Of a stretch of DNA of 43,695 nucleotides, positions 7,457-14,594 are shown in pieces. Under the pieces are notes generated by a model, which saw nothing but the letters and a program-made list of their open reading frames with translations, ran no database searches and had not been told where the DNA came from. The translations under genes and the position numbers were made by a program. Source of the stretch: a virus; the IMG/VR virus record IMGVR_UViG_3300044707_000751, positions 1-43,695 of that record; one strand, written 5' to 3'. Position 1 is the first letter of the stretch. The number at the start of each line of letters is the position of its first letter.

Positions 7457-7651
7457 ATGAATTACCCACAAAACCCCGTCACCGTCGCTAAAGGTAGCCA
7501 CATCGTAAAAGATGTGTACCTCTCTGATTTGGAAGCATGGCAATCTGAAGGATACGAAATTTACGATCTTACAGCACCTGTCGCCACTGAAGAACCAGCA
7601 GTGATCGCACCAAAGAAAAAAGCAAAATCTACACCTGTAGAACCTGAATAA
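7457..7651 (+). CDS. Hypothetical small structural-region protein
   Basis: 64 residues from the ATG at 7457, two bases after the previous stop. A start further upstream would overlap that gene. It begins MNYPQNPVTVAKGSHIVKDV and ends in a Lys/Pro/Glu tail (PKKKAKSTPVEPE). Such small proteins sit between capsid and connector genes in many phages. Function unknown. Confidence 0.55.
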   Translation: MNYPQNPVTVAKGSHIVKDVYLSDLEAWQSEGYEIYDLTAPVATEEPAVIAPKKKAKSTPVEPE

Positions 7652-7659
7652 CTAAACGG

Positions 7660-7685
7660 AATAGGCGATCGCAAGGTCGCCTATT
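7660..7685 (+). terminator. Hairpin with HIP1 sequence between structural genes
   Basis: AATAGGCGA and TCGCCTATT (9 bp) around TCGCAAGG, followed by TTAAT. It fills the 43-base gap before the next gene. The tail is weak in T, so partial termination or mRNA stabilisation is likely. Confidence 0.5.
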
Positions 7686-7694
7686 TTAATAAAA

Positions 7695-8630
7695 ATGACA
7701 GTACAAACTGATTTACAAACAAATTTAGACGCTTACATACAAGCTAATTTCTCTGGTAGTTTAGCTGAAGTTTCGGCTAGCAAAAAACCGTTAGAGGATT
7801 TGCTAGACATACAGCAATCACTAAGCAGTGGCGGCGGTTCTGGTGGCGTTGCTGACACGACTGCAACAGGTACAATTACCACTGAAAATCTAGTTCCCGC
7901 TGGCGTTGCAACGGCTGGCTCCGCTGTATCTATAGACCTTGATAGCAAAGGTACAGTTACGATTCAAGTAACTGGAACTTATACAGGCGCTCTATCAGCG
8001 CAAATCACGACCGATGGGACTAATTGGATTACTCCAGCAAATGCCGTATTTAAAAACATGGTCACAGGTGCGAATAGTGTTACTATTCCAAGCGCATCTG
8101 TGGGGATTTGGCAGATTGAAGTTATCGGTCATGCAAAGTTCAGATTGAGCGCTCTTGCAGCCGTCACGGGTACAGCTACAGTAGCTTTAAGAGCAGCGGC
8201 AAATACTTCACAGGTAAGCGTTGCGGGTGTATCTACAGCATCGAATCAAACAACTGGAAATGCTTCTCTAACAAGTTTGGTCACAGCGGCGATCCCTGCG
8301 TTTACCAATAGCCCTATTAATCTGGGATCTGCTAACGCTGATACGCTCAAGGCTAGCGCGGGGGCGGTTTACAAAGTGTATTGCTACAACAAAAATGCAG
8401 CAACGAGATTTTTCCAAATCCACAACAAAGCAACTACGCCTGTAAACACCGAAGTCCCCGTCGAATCATTTCCAGTAGCTGCTAATTCGGCGCTGATAAT
8501 TGATTCTACCTTTTGGGGTGCATCTGGTCGGACTTGTAGTACTGGCGTATCGTGGGCTTTCAGTACTACTGAGGCGACATTGACGTTAGGTTCTGCTGCT
8601 GACCAAACTAGCTCTGTGGGGTATTTGTAA
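7695..8630 (+). CDS. Structural protein, probably tail or head fibre
   Basis: 311 residues. A helical N-terminus (residues 1-45) is followed by a Gly/Ser linker (SLSSGGGSGGVADTTATGTI) and a long beta-rich, Thr/Ala-rich body. A GTYTGALSAQITTDGTNWIT stretch is common in phage virion and tail proteins. Probably a surface-exposed fibre or decoration. The stop overlaps the next ATG (TAATG). Confidence 0.6.
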   Translation: MTVQTDLQTNLDAYIQANFSGSLAEVSASKKPLEDLLDIQQSLSSGGGSGGVADTTATGTITTENLVPAGVATAGSAVSIDLDSKGTVTIQVTGTYTGALSAQITTDGTNWITPANAVFKNMVTGANSVTIPSASVGIWQIEVIGHAKFRLSALAAVTGTATVALRAAANTSQVSVAGVSTASNQTTGNASLTSLVTAAIPAFTNSPINLGSANADTLKASAGAVYKVYCYNKNAATRFFQIHNKATTPVNTEVPVESFPVAANSALIIDSTFWGASGRTCSTGVSWAFSTTEATLTLGSAADQTSSVGYL

Positions 8631-9052
8631 TGAGTGGAATTATTTTTGGTGGGAGCGTAATCGCTGATGGCTCGGTAACAACAGCCAAGATTGCTGATGC
8701 AAATATTACTGCGCCAAAATTAAACGGTGCTCAATCTGGATCGGCTCCTGTTTTTGGTGTTCGTGCATGGGTGAACTTTAACGGGACTGGTACTGTCGCG
8801 ATTCGTGCTAGTGGTAATGTGAGTTCTATCACTGATAACGGCACTGGCGATTACACGGTGAATTTTACTACTCCTTTACCCGATGCCAATTATGCAGTTT
8901 CAGGTTCTTGTGGTGGTGGTAGCTCCATAGGCTCAATTGCAACTAATGACGCTGGCACACCTCGAACAACTTCGCTCTTCCGATTCTTTACAATAACAAC
9001 CGCAGGGAGTGTTACTAACCCTACTAATGTAGATATAATGGTAATTAGATAA
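8630..9052 (+). CDS. Tail fibre-like or receptor-binding protein
   Basis: 140 residues. The N-terminal repeat-like part (GSVTTAKIADANITAPKLNG) is typical of phage fibre repeats. The following FGVRAWVNFNGTGTVAIRAS then ITDNGTGDYTVNFTTPLPDA is a pattern widely seen in phage tail fibre tips. It is short, so it may be a fibre tip or a truncated fibre. The start overlaps the previous stop, and the stop overlaps an ATG that now opens only a short aborted frame. Confidence 0.7.
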   Translation: MSGIIFGGSVIADGSVTTAKIADANITAPKLNGAQSGSAPVFGVRAWVNFNGTGTVAIRASGNVSSITDNGTGDYTVNFTTPLPDANYAVSGSCGGGSSIGSIATNDAGTPRTTSLFRFFTITTAGSVTNPTNVDIMVIR

Positions 9053-9100
9053 TGAAAATAATAGCTTTTACAAACAATGAAAATAATAGCTTTTACAAAC
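9052..9100 (+). repeat. 25-bp tandem duplication at a gene start
   Basis: The 24 bases starting ATGAAAATAATAGC occur at 9052-9075 and again at 9077-9100 (period 25). The first copy overlaps the upstream stop as TAATG but runs into TGA after 17 codons. The second copy opens the full gene. A recent duplication that moved the coupled start is the simplest reading. Confidence 0.9.
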
Positions 9101-9307
9101 GATGAAGGTGGTGTATCTATCCTTACTCCTATCCTAGATAGCGGGTTAACGATAGAAGAAATTGCAGAAAAAGATATTCCGCTACTCAATGGAGAGCCTA
9201 TACCTTATCTGATTCTTGATGATTCGGAGTTACCCGATCGCATTGATCGCGATCGCTGGAAGATTCAAGACGGGAAAGTAATTATTAAAGATGAAGTAGA
9301 AAGCTGA
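9077..9307 (+). CDS. Small protein of the tail-fibre-associated MKII-FTNDEGGVS type
   Basis: 76 residues: MKIIAFTNDEGGVSILTP then LTIEEIAEKDIP, ILDDSELPDR and RDRWKIQDGKV. Proteins of this pattern follow fibre genes in many phages and prophages and are suspected assembly helpers, though I know no proven function. The ATG at 9077 lies in the second unit of the tandem duplication. Confidence 0.65.
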   Translation: MKIIAFTNDEGGVSILTPILDSGLTIEEIAEKDIPLLNGEPIPYLILDDSELPDRIDRDRWKIQDGKVIIKDEVES

Positions 9308-9400
9308 TGTGGAATCCAGCAAAGAGTAGATCGCAAGCTCAAAGAGATAGATGAGCTATTTGATAGAGAACTACCCTTTGGTGATTTCCTTATCAACTGA
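9306..9400 (+). pseudogene. Remnant of the small gene that usually follows, frameshifted
   Basis: An ATG overlapping the previous stop (ATGA-like) opens MWNPAKSRSQAQRDR and then TGA. The adjacent frame continues sensibly as IDELFDRELPFGDFLIN and then a stop. The MWNP start is typical of the protein after the MKII-FTNDEGG protein in other phages. It looks like one small gene broken by a single-base shift near 9345-9355. The next 116 bases (9401-9516) show no gene. Confidence 0.45.
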
Positions 9401-9516
9401 GCTGGGCTTAAATGTTAGCAAAATTTTTGATGTTGCGATCGAGATAATCTAAATATTTCTATCAATACGATCTCCACTAAGCAACCTAAAAAGCAAACCA
9501 AAAAAAATTTAATAAA

Positions 9517-9882
9517 ATGCCTTGTAGTACTCCTCTCCCAATAAACAAATTTACAAATAATCCTATTTTAATTGGGTTCCCTTGGAAGGATTCGCTCGTA
9601 TTTGCTACGGGTACTCTAGCCAGCCCTACCTATTTAAACCTAAGTTTGTACGATGTTTATTTTGCGATCGCCCCTTCATTTACATCAGCTATCAGCCTAG
9701 CTCCTACGATTACTAAATTATCTAACGGGCTTGCAACGTTTGAGTTTACTGATGTGCAAACAGCAACTATGACGGCTGGTACATGGGTGGGACATGTTTT
9801 TTTGCAACTTATTGCGGGCGGCGCTCCTGATTTTAAAATGCAACTTGAGATCCCTGTAATTGACTCAGTACCAACGCCATGA
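9517..9882 (+). CDS. Hypothetical structural-region protein
   Basis: 121 residues, beta-rich (LVFATGTLASPTYLNLSLYD, TMTAGTWVGHVFLQLIAGGA). It resembles small phage proteins that modify or attach fibres, but no family is recognised. The A-rich stretch before the ATG may help translation. The stop overlaps an ATG (ATGA). Confidence 0.55.
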   Translation: MPCSTPLPINKFTNNPILIGFPWKDSLVFATGTLASPTYLNLSLYDVYFAIAPSFTSAISLAPTITKLSNGLATFEFTDVQTATMTAGTWVGHVFLQLIAGGAPDFKMQLEIPVIDSVPTP

Positions 9883-10097
9883 CGCAAATAATTAAATTCA
9901 CAGAGCCTCTATTGCAGATTATTCAGCGCAACAATCAACCAACTTTAATTGTGCAATATTTAGTGCAGCGCCACCGCCTGATACGTAGCTAAATAGGTGA
10001 TACTAATCCGTTGGTAATACCACCGATCATTTATCCAATTAGAGCAGTAGCGCCGCCTGTTTACTACGCTTTACCGTTGATGCTTTTGGCTTGCTAA
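9879..10097 (+). pseudogene. Small ORF with an in-frame TAA
   Basis: The ATG overlapping the previous stop reads MTQIIKFTEPLLQIIQRNNQ up to a TAA at 9990-9992. The same frame then stays open for 34 codons (TNPLVIPPIIYPIRAVAPPV ... LPLMLLAC), ending at 10097. Either a 37-residue protein ends at 9992, or a 71-residue gene carries a nonsense change. It meets the oppositely oriented methylase at 10094-10097. Confidence 0.4.
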
Positions 10098-10975
10098 ATA
10101 AAGCTTAACTGAATTTGTTTTGATGGCATCTTAGCGATCGCCTGTAAGTCTGCTCTGATATTTTTAGAGCGATCGCATATCCATAGTTTCTCAATCCGTT
10201 TGCAGTCATCAGCATTTTTGCGCGATGTACGCCCGTTTGCGGCAGTCATGACTGCTTCTATCCCTGCGCATTTTTGAGCGCTTTTGGGCGCGATATCTTG
10301 ATGGTAGTTACTCAGTACATAGCTAGACTCGCAAGTATCTAGAACATCGCATAGAGCTTGATAATCGTCTAGGGTATATCCGCCATAATGCCCTTGATTA
10401 GTATCAGGATATGGAGGATCGGCATAAATTAAACCATGTGGACAGTCCCAACGCTTAATGAAGTCAAGAGCATCTTCACAGCCAATATACACATCTCGTA
10501 ATCGCTCAAAACATTCTGGCAATCTAGCGGCGCGATTTGTCCATGTTGCTGCTGAGTTTGGACCGATTACTTCCGTCGCCCACCCCGCCTCAATCTTTCT
10601 ACTGAAACTCATATTGCATTGAATATAAGTAGCCCAAGCAACTTTAAGATCGCTGTACTCAGATGGATTGTTATAGATTTTTCGCGCCTCACGGTATTCT
10701 TCTTGGCTGTAAGGAGTGAGTTCAATCCATCGCGCTAGTTCGCTAGGCTGCTCTCTTGCCACGCGCCAAAACGTGATTAATTGCTTATTTAGATCATTGA
10801 TTGCCTCGCGGTAATAGTGACTATTACCGCGATCTATTTTGCCTTTGGCATATAACACAGCGCCGCCGCCAAAGAACGGCTCTACATAAACGGTGTGTGG
10901 TATCGCCATGAGGTGAGGGACGATCTGGGTGGCAATACGACTTTTGCCCCCATAATAAGAACAGGGAGTTTTCAT
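10094..10975 (-). CDS. DNA adenine methylase, D12 class
   Basis: 293 residues. Motifs in order are YYGGKSRI (7-14), VEPFFGGGAVLY (31-42, AdoMet pocket) and ADPPYPDTN (catalytic DPPY at 186-189). It transfers a methyl group to N6 of adenine in a short DNA target. Length is normal for the family. It overlaps the end of the second methylase by four bases (ATGA), so the two are translated together. Target site unknown. Confidence 0.88.
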   Translation of the reverse strand: MKTPCSYYGGKSRIATQIVPHLMAIPHTVYVEPFFGGGAVLYAKGKIDRGNSHYYREAINDLNKQLITFWRVAREQPSELARWIELTPYSQEEYREARKIYNNPSEYSDLKVAWATYIQCNMSFSRKIEAGWATEVIGPNSAATWTNRAARLPECFERLRDVYIGCEDALDFIKRWDCPHGLIYADPPYPDTNQGHYGGYTLDDYQALCDVLDTCESSYVLSNYHQDIAPKSAQKCAGIEAVMTAANGRTSRKNADDCKRIEKLWICDRSKNIRADLQAIAKMPSKQIQLSFI

Positions 10976-11808
10976 ATATTCCTCGTAGCTAAAATCTCTT
11001 TTGCATCAGTGCGATCTCCATTGCAGCTAATACGGCGGCGCATATCAATAAATTGCACATCAAAGCCTAAACCTTGATACAAATCAATAATCCTGTCAGT
11101 CGCCTTGTTACTTGCTACTACAGGGCAATTTAGCGCGGCTAAGGAGCTAGCTAAATCCACTTGATCGTCCCATGTAAATGAGCCTGAATAATCTACAAAC
11201 CCTTCATCGTAGGGGGGATCGGCGTAAAAGAAACAATATGGTATTAGCTCTTCAAGAAAGCCCTTGATAAAATCGGTATAGCTAAAACTTGAAAATTGCC
11301 ACGTTCCAAAAGCTTTCTGGTACTCAGTAAAATCATGATCAAGAATCGGCTTTTTGTAATGCCCAAAAGGTACATTAAATCCACCACTGCTATTTGTTCG
11401 GCACAGTCCCCGATAGCCTACACGGTTGAGATAATAAAATAATTCGGCTAGCTCTGCTTGAACTTCTGCATAAAGAGTCATCGATCGCAAATTATTAAAT
11501 CGTTCTCTTAATCTGTAATAGCTGCTTTCGGACGTGGCATATTGCAGATTTGTATCGATTCCGAATCCATTGAAATTACCTTTAACTTGTCGATACAAAT
11601 TGATTAAATACGGATTAACATCATTCAGCAAAGCATATTCAGGCATCACCCCAAGCGTAGCGCCCAATGCTCCACAAAATGGCTCTACCCATGTGTGAGT
11701 ACTACGGAATGGCTCGTACATTTCTGCTAGCAAAGCAGCTAATTCACGCTTGCCGCCACACCACTTCAAGAACGGTTGCAATGGTTTAATCTTTGTTTGC
11801 GTTGTCAT
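10972..11808 (-). CDS. DNA adenine methylase, D12 class (Dam/DpnM-like)
   Basis: 278 residues. Motifs are FLKWCGGK (13-20), VEPFCGALGATLG (41-53), NDVNPYLINLYRQVK, the GYRGLCRTNSSGGFNVPFGH stretch typical of GATC-type Dam enzymes, and DPPY (197-200). Such enzymes often methylate GATC, but the target cannot be read from sequence alone. ACTCC-like pairing is weak; translation is probably coupled to the upstream gene, with which it overlaps by 23 bases. Confidence 0.88.
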   Translation of the reverse strand: MTTQTKIKPLQPFLKWCGGKRELAALLAEMYEPFRSTHTWVEPFCGALGATLGVMPEYALLNDVNPYLINLYRQVKGNFNGFGIDTNLQYATSESSYYRLRERFNNLRSMTLYAEVQAELAELFYYLNRVGYRGLCRTNSSGGFNVPFGHYKKPILDHDFTEYQKAFGTWQFSSFSYTDFIKGFLEELIPYCFFYADPPYDEGFVDYSGSFTWDDQVDLASSLAALNCPVVASNKATDRIIDLYQGLGFDVQFIDMRRRISCNGDRTDAKEILATRNI

Positions 11809-11983
11809 TTGTTACTCCTATAAACTCACCTTTAGCCATCCGCACAAAAGCCGCCTGATCTGCCAAGTACTTGACATGCAATTGCTTCAGCATCTCAATC
11901 AGCACATTGCGATCGCGTATATCTGCAATCTGTTCGCAGAATTGGTGATGCGTTAGCTGCTTTTCAATTGGTAAGTCACTCAT
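11786..11983 (-). CDS. Small helical protein, weakly NblA-like
   Basis: 65 residues: a short helix, then a long one (HHQFCEQIADIRDRNVLIEM then LKQLHVKYLADQAAFVRMAK). The length and pattern (Leu/Gln start, long helix ending in a basic residue and aromatic positions) resemble NblA, the phycobilisome-degradation adaptor carried by some cyanophages. Similarity is only by pattern. It lies between the methylase genes and small early genes, overlapping both neighbours. It could as well be an unrelated small regulator. Confidence 0.6.
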   Translation of the reverse strand: MSDLPIEKQLTHHQFCEQIADIRDRNVLIEMLKQLHVKYLADQAAFVRMAKGEFIGVTNDNANKD

Positions 11984-12198
11984 AGCGGTATATCAGGATT
12001 ATTCAAAAACATTATTTCAGTTAGCCATACTTGAGAGACTGTGGACTCAATACCTAACCCTAAATACAAGATAAATTGCCAAGTTCCAGCTAGGTTTGTT
12101 TCCTCAAAAGCAGACTGTAGCGCCCTGCGATTGCTCTCGCTGTCTCCTTCATCGGTGTAGGGGTAGTAGAATCGGTCAAATAGTTCATTCATCACCAT
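11980..12198 (-). CDS. Hypothetical small protein
   Basis: 72 residues starting MVMNELFDRFYYPYTDEGDS. This start overlaps the end of the upstream gene by 14 bases; a longer reading back to 12267 would overlap it by 83. The C-terminus (WQFILYLGLGIESTVSQVWL) is hydrophobic and could touch a membrane. The stop overlaps the next start (ATGA). No family recognised. Confidence 0.55.
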   Translation of the reverse strand: MVMNELFDRFYYPYTDEGDSESNRRALQSAFEETNLAGTWQFILYLGLGIESTVSQVWLTEIMFLNNPDIPL

Positions 12199-12379
12199 GT
12201 TTGTCAACTCCAAAATAAAAATATCTCCAGTGAATTGAGAAGCAGTATTTACCGTTGTAAAACTCAAATTTTGAATAAACTGGAACTCTCCAAATAGCTA
12301 AAGTTAATCTACCGATCTCAATGCGTAAAAGGTTTACGCCCTTAAGTTCATCGTTTTTAGAGTCGCCAAATTGAATCAT
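12185..12379 (-). CDS. Hypothetical small protein
   Basis: 64 residues starting MIQFGDSKNDELKGVNLLRI, with ATG overlapping the upstream stop (ATGA) and GAAGGG just before it. The C-terminus is aromatic-rich (YNGKYCFSIHWRYFYFGVDK). No family recognised. The overlaps on both sides support a real member of the small-gene chain. Confidence 0.55.
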   Translation of the reverse strand: MIQFGDSKNDELKGVNLLRIEIGRLTLAIWRVPVYSKFEFYNGKYCFSIHWRYFYFGVDKHGDE

Positions 12380-12564
12380 AATCCCTTCAACTCCTTCCAT
12401 TCATCCTTTAACATTCTGAAAGCCGCCAAGTCCTGATTAATTTGGCGATCTCCAACAGCTTTACTAATTGCGTGAACCGCCATGCGATCGCCTATAGACT
12501 CTACAAGCTTATCAATGGCTTGCTCTGTACCTGCGATCGCATCTTGCCTGATTTGCGCGTTCAT
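12376..12564 (-). CDS. Hypothetical small helical protein
   Basis: 62 residues, probably all helix (NAQIRQDAIAGTEQAIDKLV ... AFRMLKDEWKELKGL). It overlaps the upstream antitoxin-like gene by four bases (ATGA) and the downstream gene by four. No toxin family is recognised, although its place after an antitoxin-like gene invites that idea. Confidence 0.55.
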   Translation of the reverse strand: MNAQIRQDAIAGTEQAIDKLVESIGDRMAVHAISKAVGDRQINQDLAAFRMLKDEWKELKGL

Positions 12565-12842
12565 ATCTTTTCACACCTTACTAATCGTTTATTTCTCGCA
12601 GTCAGAATAACCACGTCATGCAGTTCAATTGCGTCTAGAAATTCAGATTGGTTTCTAACGATTTGGACAAAACTTCTCTCTGGTATTGATGGCTCAATCT
12701 CATCATTTTTAAGCTTTACGACCTTAAAAACAGGCTGCTGATGAAATGTTACGATCACTTCCTTTTTACCAGCTTGTACAGCACGGCATAGGGAGGTTAG
12801 AGACGCACGAAACTTGGTTAAGGGTTTGTATTCTGCAATCAT
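12561..12842 (-). CDS. Phd/YefM-like protein
   Basis: 93 residues. The N-terminal 45 residues (YKPLTKFRASLTSLCRAVQA, then KKEVIVTFHQQPVFKVVKL) match the fold pattern of Phd/YefM antitoxins, which bind DNA and neutralise a toxin. The C-terminal half (VRNQSEFLDAIELHDVVILT) is not typical. No Doc or YoeB-like toxin is seen nearby, so it may act only as a DNA-binding regulator. Confidence 0.6.
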   Translation of the reverse strand: MIAEYKPLTKFRASLTSLCRAVQAGKKEVIVTFHQQPVFKVVKLKNDEIEPSIPERSFVQIVRNQSEFLDAIELHDVVILTARNKRLVRCEKI

Positions 12843-12932
12843 TTATACCCTCTGGATGCCATATGCTTTACCCTTAAATTTAATAATGTTTGATCCGTCA
12901 TCTAACTGATAAACAGTATATACACGTTTCAC
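12843..12932 (-). CDS. Hypothetical 29-residue protein
   Basis: GTG start at 12932, reading (M)KRVYTVYQLDDGSNIIKFKG then KAYGIQRV, and stopping directly against the ATG of the next gene (TAAATG). The sequence has a natural beta-hairpin look and codon use like its neighbours. An in-frame TAG 18 bases upstream limits the start. Confidence 0.45.
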   Translation of the reverse strand: MKRVYTVYQLDDGSNIIKFKGKAYGIQRV

Positions 12933-12996
12933 ACTAAATACAATACCCTAATCATAATCATTCACCACAACATCCGCACAAAGCATAGACTAAAAT

Positions 12997-14154
12997 CTAT
13001 AGCTGAATATCGCGATACCGCAATAGACTACACTCGTTATCAGGGGCGGTTTTGCGAAACTCCAACCCGTAAGCGCTGTAATCGAATTTATGCGTCTTCC
13101 TAAATGTATTCCTAGCAAATGGACATCCTCGCGATACAGCCAATTGATAAGCCATCTCTAAAGTCATCCACTCGTTCTCGAACTCAGTAGCCTGTACCTT
13201 TGAGAAGAAAGAAATCTCATGATGATCGCGATTGTAGCGATAGATTTCACCTGATACGGAACGATTGTAGAGCAGTTTAGATAATCTCCTTAGCTCAATG
13301 TTTTCACCTAGCAGCTCGTTCAATTTGTAGGCAATCGTTACCGCATCTTGCCACTTATCGGTAAGCACTGAGTTAATTTGCTCTTTCGAGATAATCCGTT
13401 TAGCGACTCCCTTCTTTTTATCGGATTCGATTTTTTTTCTGGTGCGGGTTCGCTTTGGATTACTCCAATCCAGTAGAAGCTTTTGCACATCAGGGTGCAT
13501 TCTGTACCGCTTTTTGAGCGATGGCAAATACACTTTTAAGCTGGAATATTCACCGCCCCTAGTTTTATATGCCAGCAAAGCTTTAATCCTTTGTCCATCA
13601 GGGCGATCCGCGATTGGTATCTTTACGCGAGGGCATAGCGGCGCGATGTAGGCAAAAAAGCTGTATAGGGTGATTACTGATAGCAAACCACTTAAGCAGG
13701 GCTTTAGGCACGCAAAAACATATAGGTGCGTTGGTGATTTGCGATCGGTTAATCTTTGACCTCGTACTCGTTTACGGGGCTTTTTCTTTTTCGGCTTCGC
13801 TGCAATATTCTTAGGCGGCTTAGTTGGGCAATCGCTTTTTGGTTTTGGCGGTGGAGCTGCAATTACCTCTAACTCTGGTTCAGGTCTAGCTTTTGGCGGC
13901 TGTAGTTTTGGTGCATCTCCAATATGCAAAACCTTGCGATCTAATAGCGATTGCCATAGGTTAGACCACTGATTTTTATATACCAAATACTGAGCAACAA
14001 ATAGCGCATTAGTGGCAATAGCGCGATCGTCTTTGAGCTTGCGTCTTTGCTCATGCGCTGCGATCGCACTTAAGATTGGCGCAACTTGTCGCCATATTTC
14101 AGGGCTGGTGTCAAGGGAGGGGATTGAGGGGATGCAGATGGGTAATTTATTCAT
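12997..14154 (-). CDS. Hypothetical protein of the replication operon
   Basis: 385 residues. The N-terminal 75 residues are helical. A Pro/Lys-rich linker follows (about 80-135; PPKPKSDCPTKPPKNIAAKP and KKKKPRKRVRGQRL), which is very basic and could bind DNA. A hydrophobic stretch at about 148-172 (LLSVITLYSFFAYIAPL) looks like a membrane segment and is odd for a replication protein. The C-terminal 200 residues are basic and helical. It overlaps the upstream gene by four bases and follows DnaB-like helicase and its companion, so a replication role is possible. No family recognised. Confidence 0.65.
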   Translation of the reverse strand: MNKLPICIPSIPSLDTSPEIWRQVAPILSAIAAHEQRRKLKDDRAIATNALFVAQYLVYKNQWSNLWQSLLDRKVLHIGDAPKLQPPKARPEPELEVIAAPPPKPKSDCPTKPPKNIAAKPKKKKPRKRVRGQRLTDRKSPTHLYVFACLKPCLSGLLSVITLYSFFAYIAPLCPRVKIPIADRPDGQRIKALLAYKTRGGEYSSLKVYLPSLKKRYRMHPDVQKLLLDWSNPKRTRTRKKIESDKKKGVAKRIISKEQINSVLTDKWQDAVTIAYKLNELLGENIELRRLSKLLYNRSVSGEIYRYNRDHHEISFFSKVQATEFENEWMTLEMAYQLAVSRGCPFARNTFRKTHKFDYSAYGLEFRKTAPDNECSLLRYRDIQL

Positions 14155-14594
14155 AGTAAAGATTTCAAAGAGCTAATTAATTTTTCAATGGTTGAGATAT
14201 CTGCAATTTGAGAAACAGTTTCAACCTCAGAACCAGTACGCAACCTGTATTTAGAAAGCCAAGCTGCAAGGCGTTCTCTTACTGGTATTTCCCCTAGTTT
14301 TGCTTCAAGTAAAGTTAGATTTTCTTTGAGTTCGTTGTCTAAATCTTTGCGCTGATTTACTAGGGTTTTACGCTTTTCTACCAGCTTTCCAGCTAATAAA
14401 ATATAGTCGTAAGGATCTTTAATCATGGCAGTAGAAGTCACCACGGACGGCGAAATATCGCCTATCTCTTGCAGTGCTGTTATCAAGATTTTTTGAGCTT
14501 CATCCTTACCAACGTAAGCAGCAATCAATTCCAATTCAGTCTGTTTGGTGCAGATGTATGGGGAAAAGTCTGATTCAAATTTAGAAAGATCCAT
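14151..14594 (-). CDS. Hypothetical coiled-coil protein between helicase and the 385-residue protein
   Basis: 147 residues with a central charged helix (VEKRKTLVNQRKDLDNELKE) and a helical end. It overlaps the helicase gene by 14 bases and the next gene by four, so all three are co-translated. It could be a helicase partner; no family recognised. Confidence 0.6.
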   Translation of the reverse strand: MDLSKFESDFSPYICTKQTELELIAAYVGKDEAQKILITALQEIGDISPSVVTSTAMIKDPYDYILLAGKLVEKRKTLVNQRKDLDNELKENLTLLEAKLGEIPVRERLAAWLSKYRLRTGSEVETVSQIADISTIEKLISSLKSLL

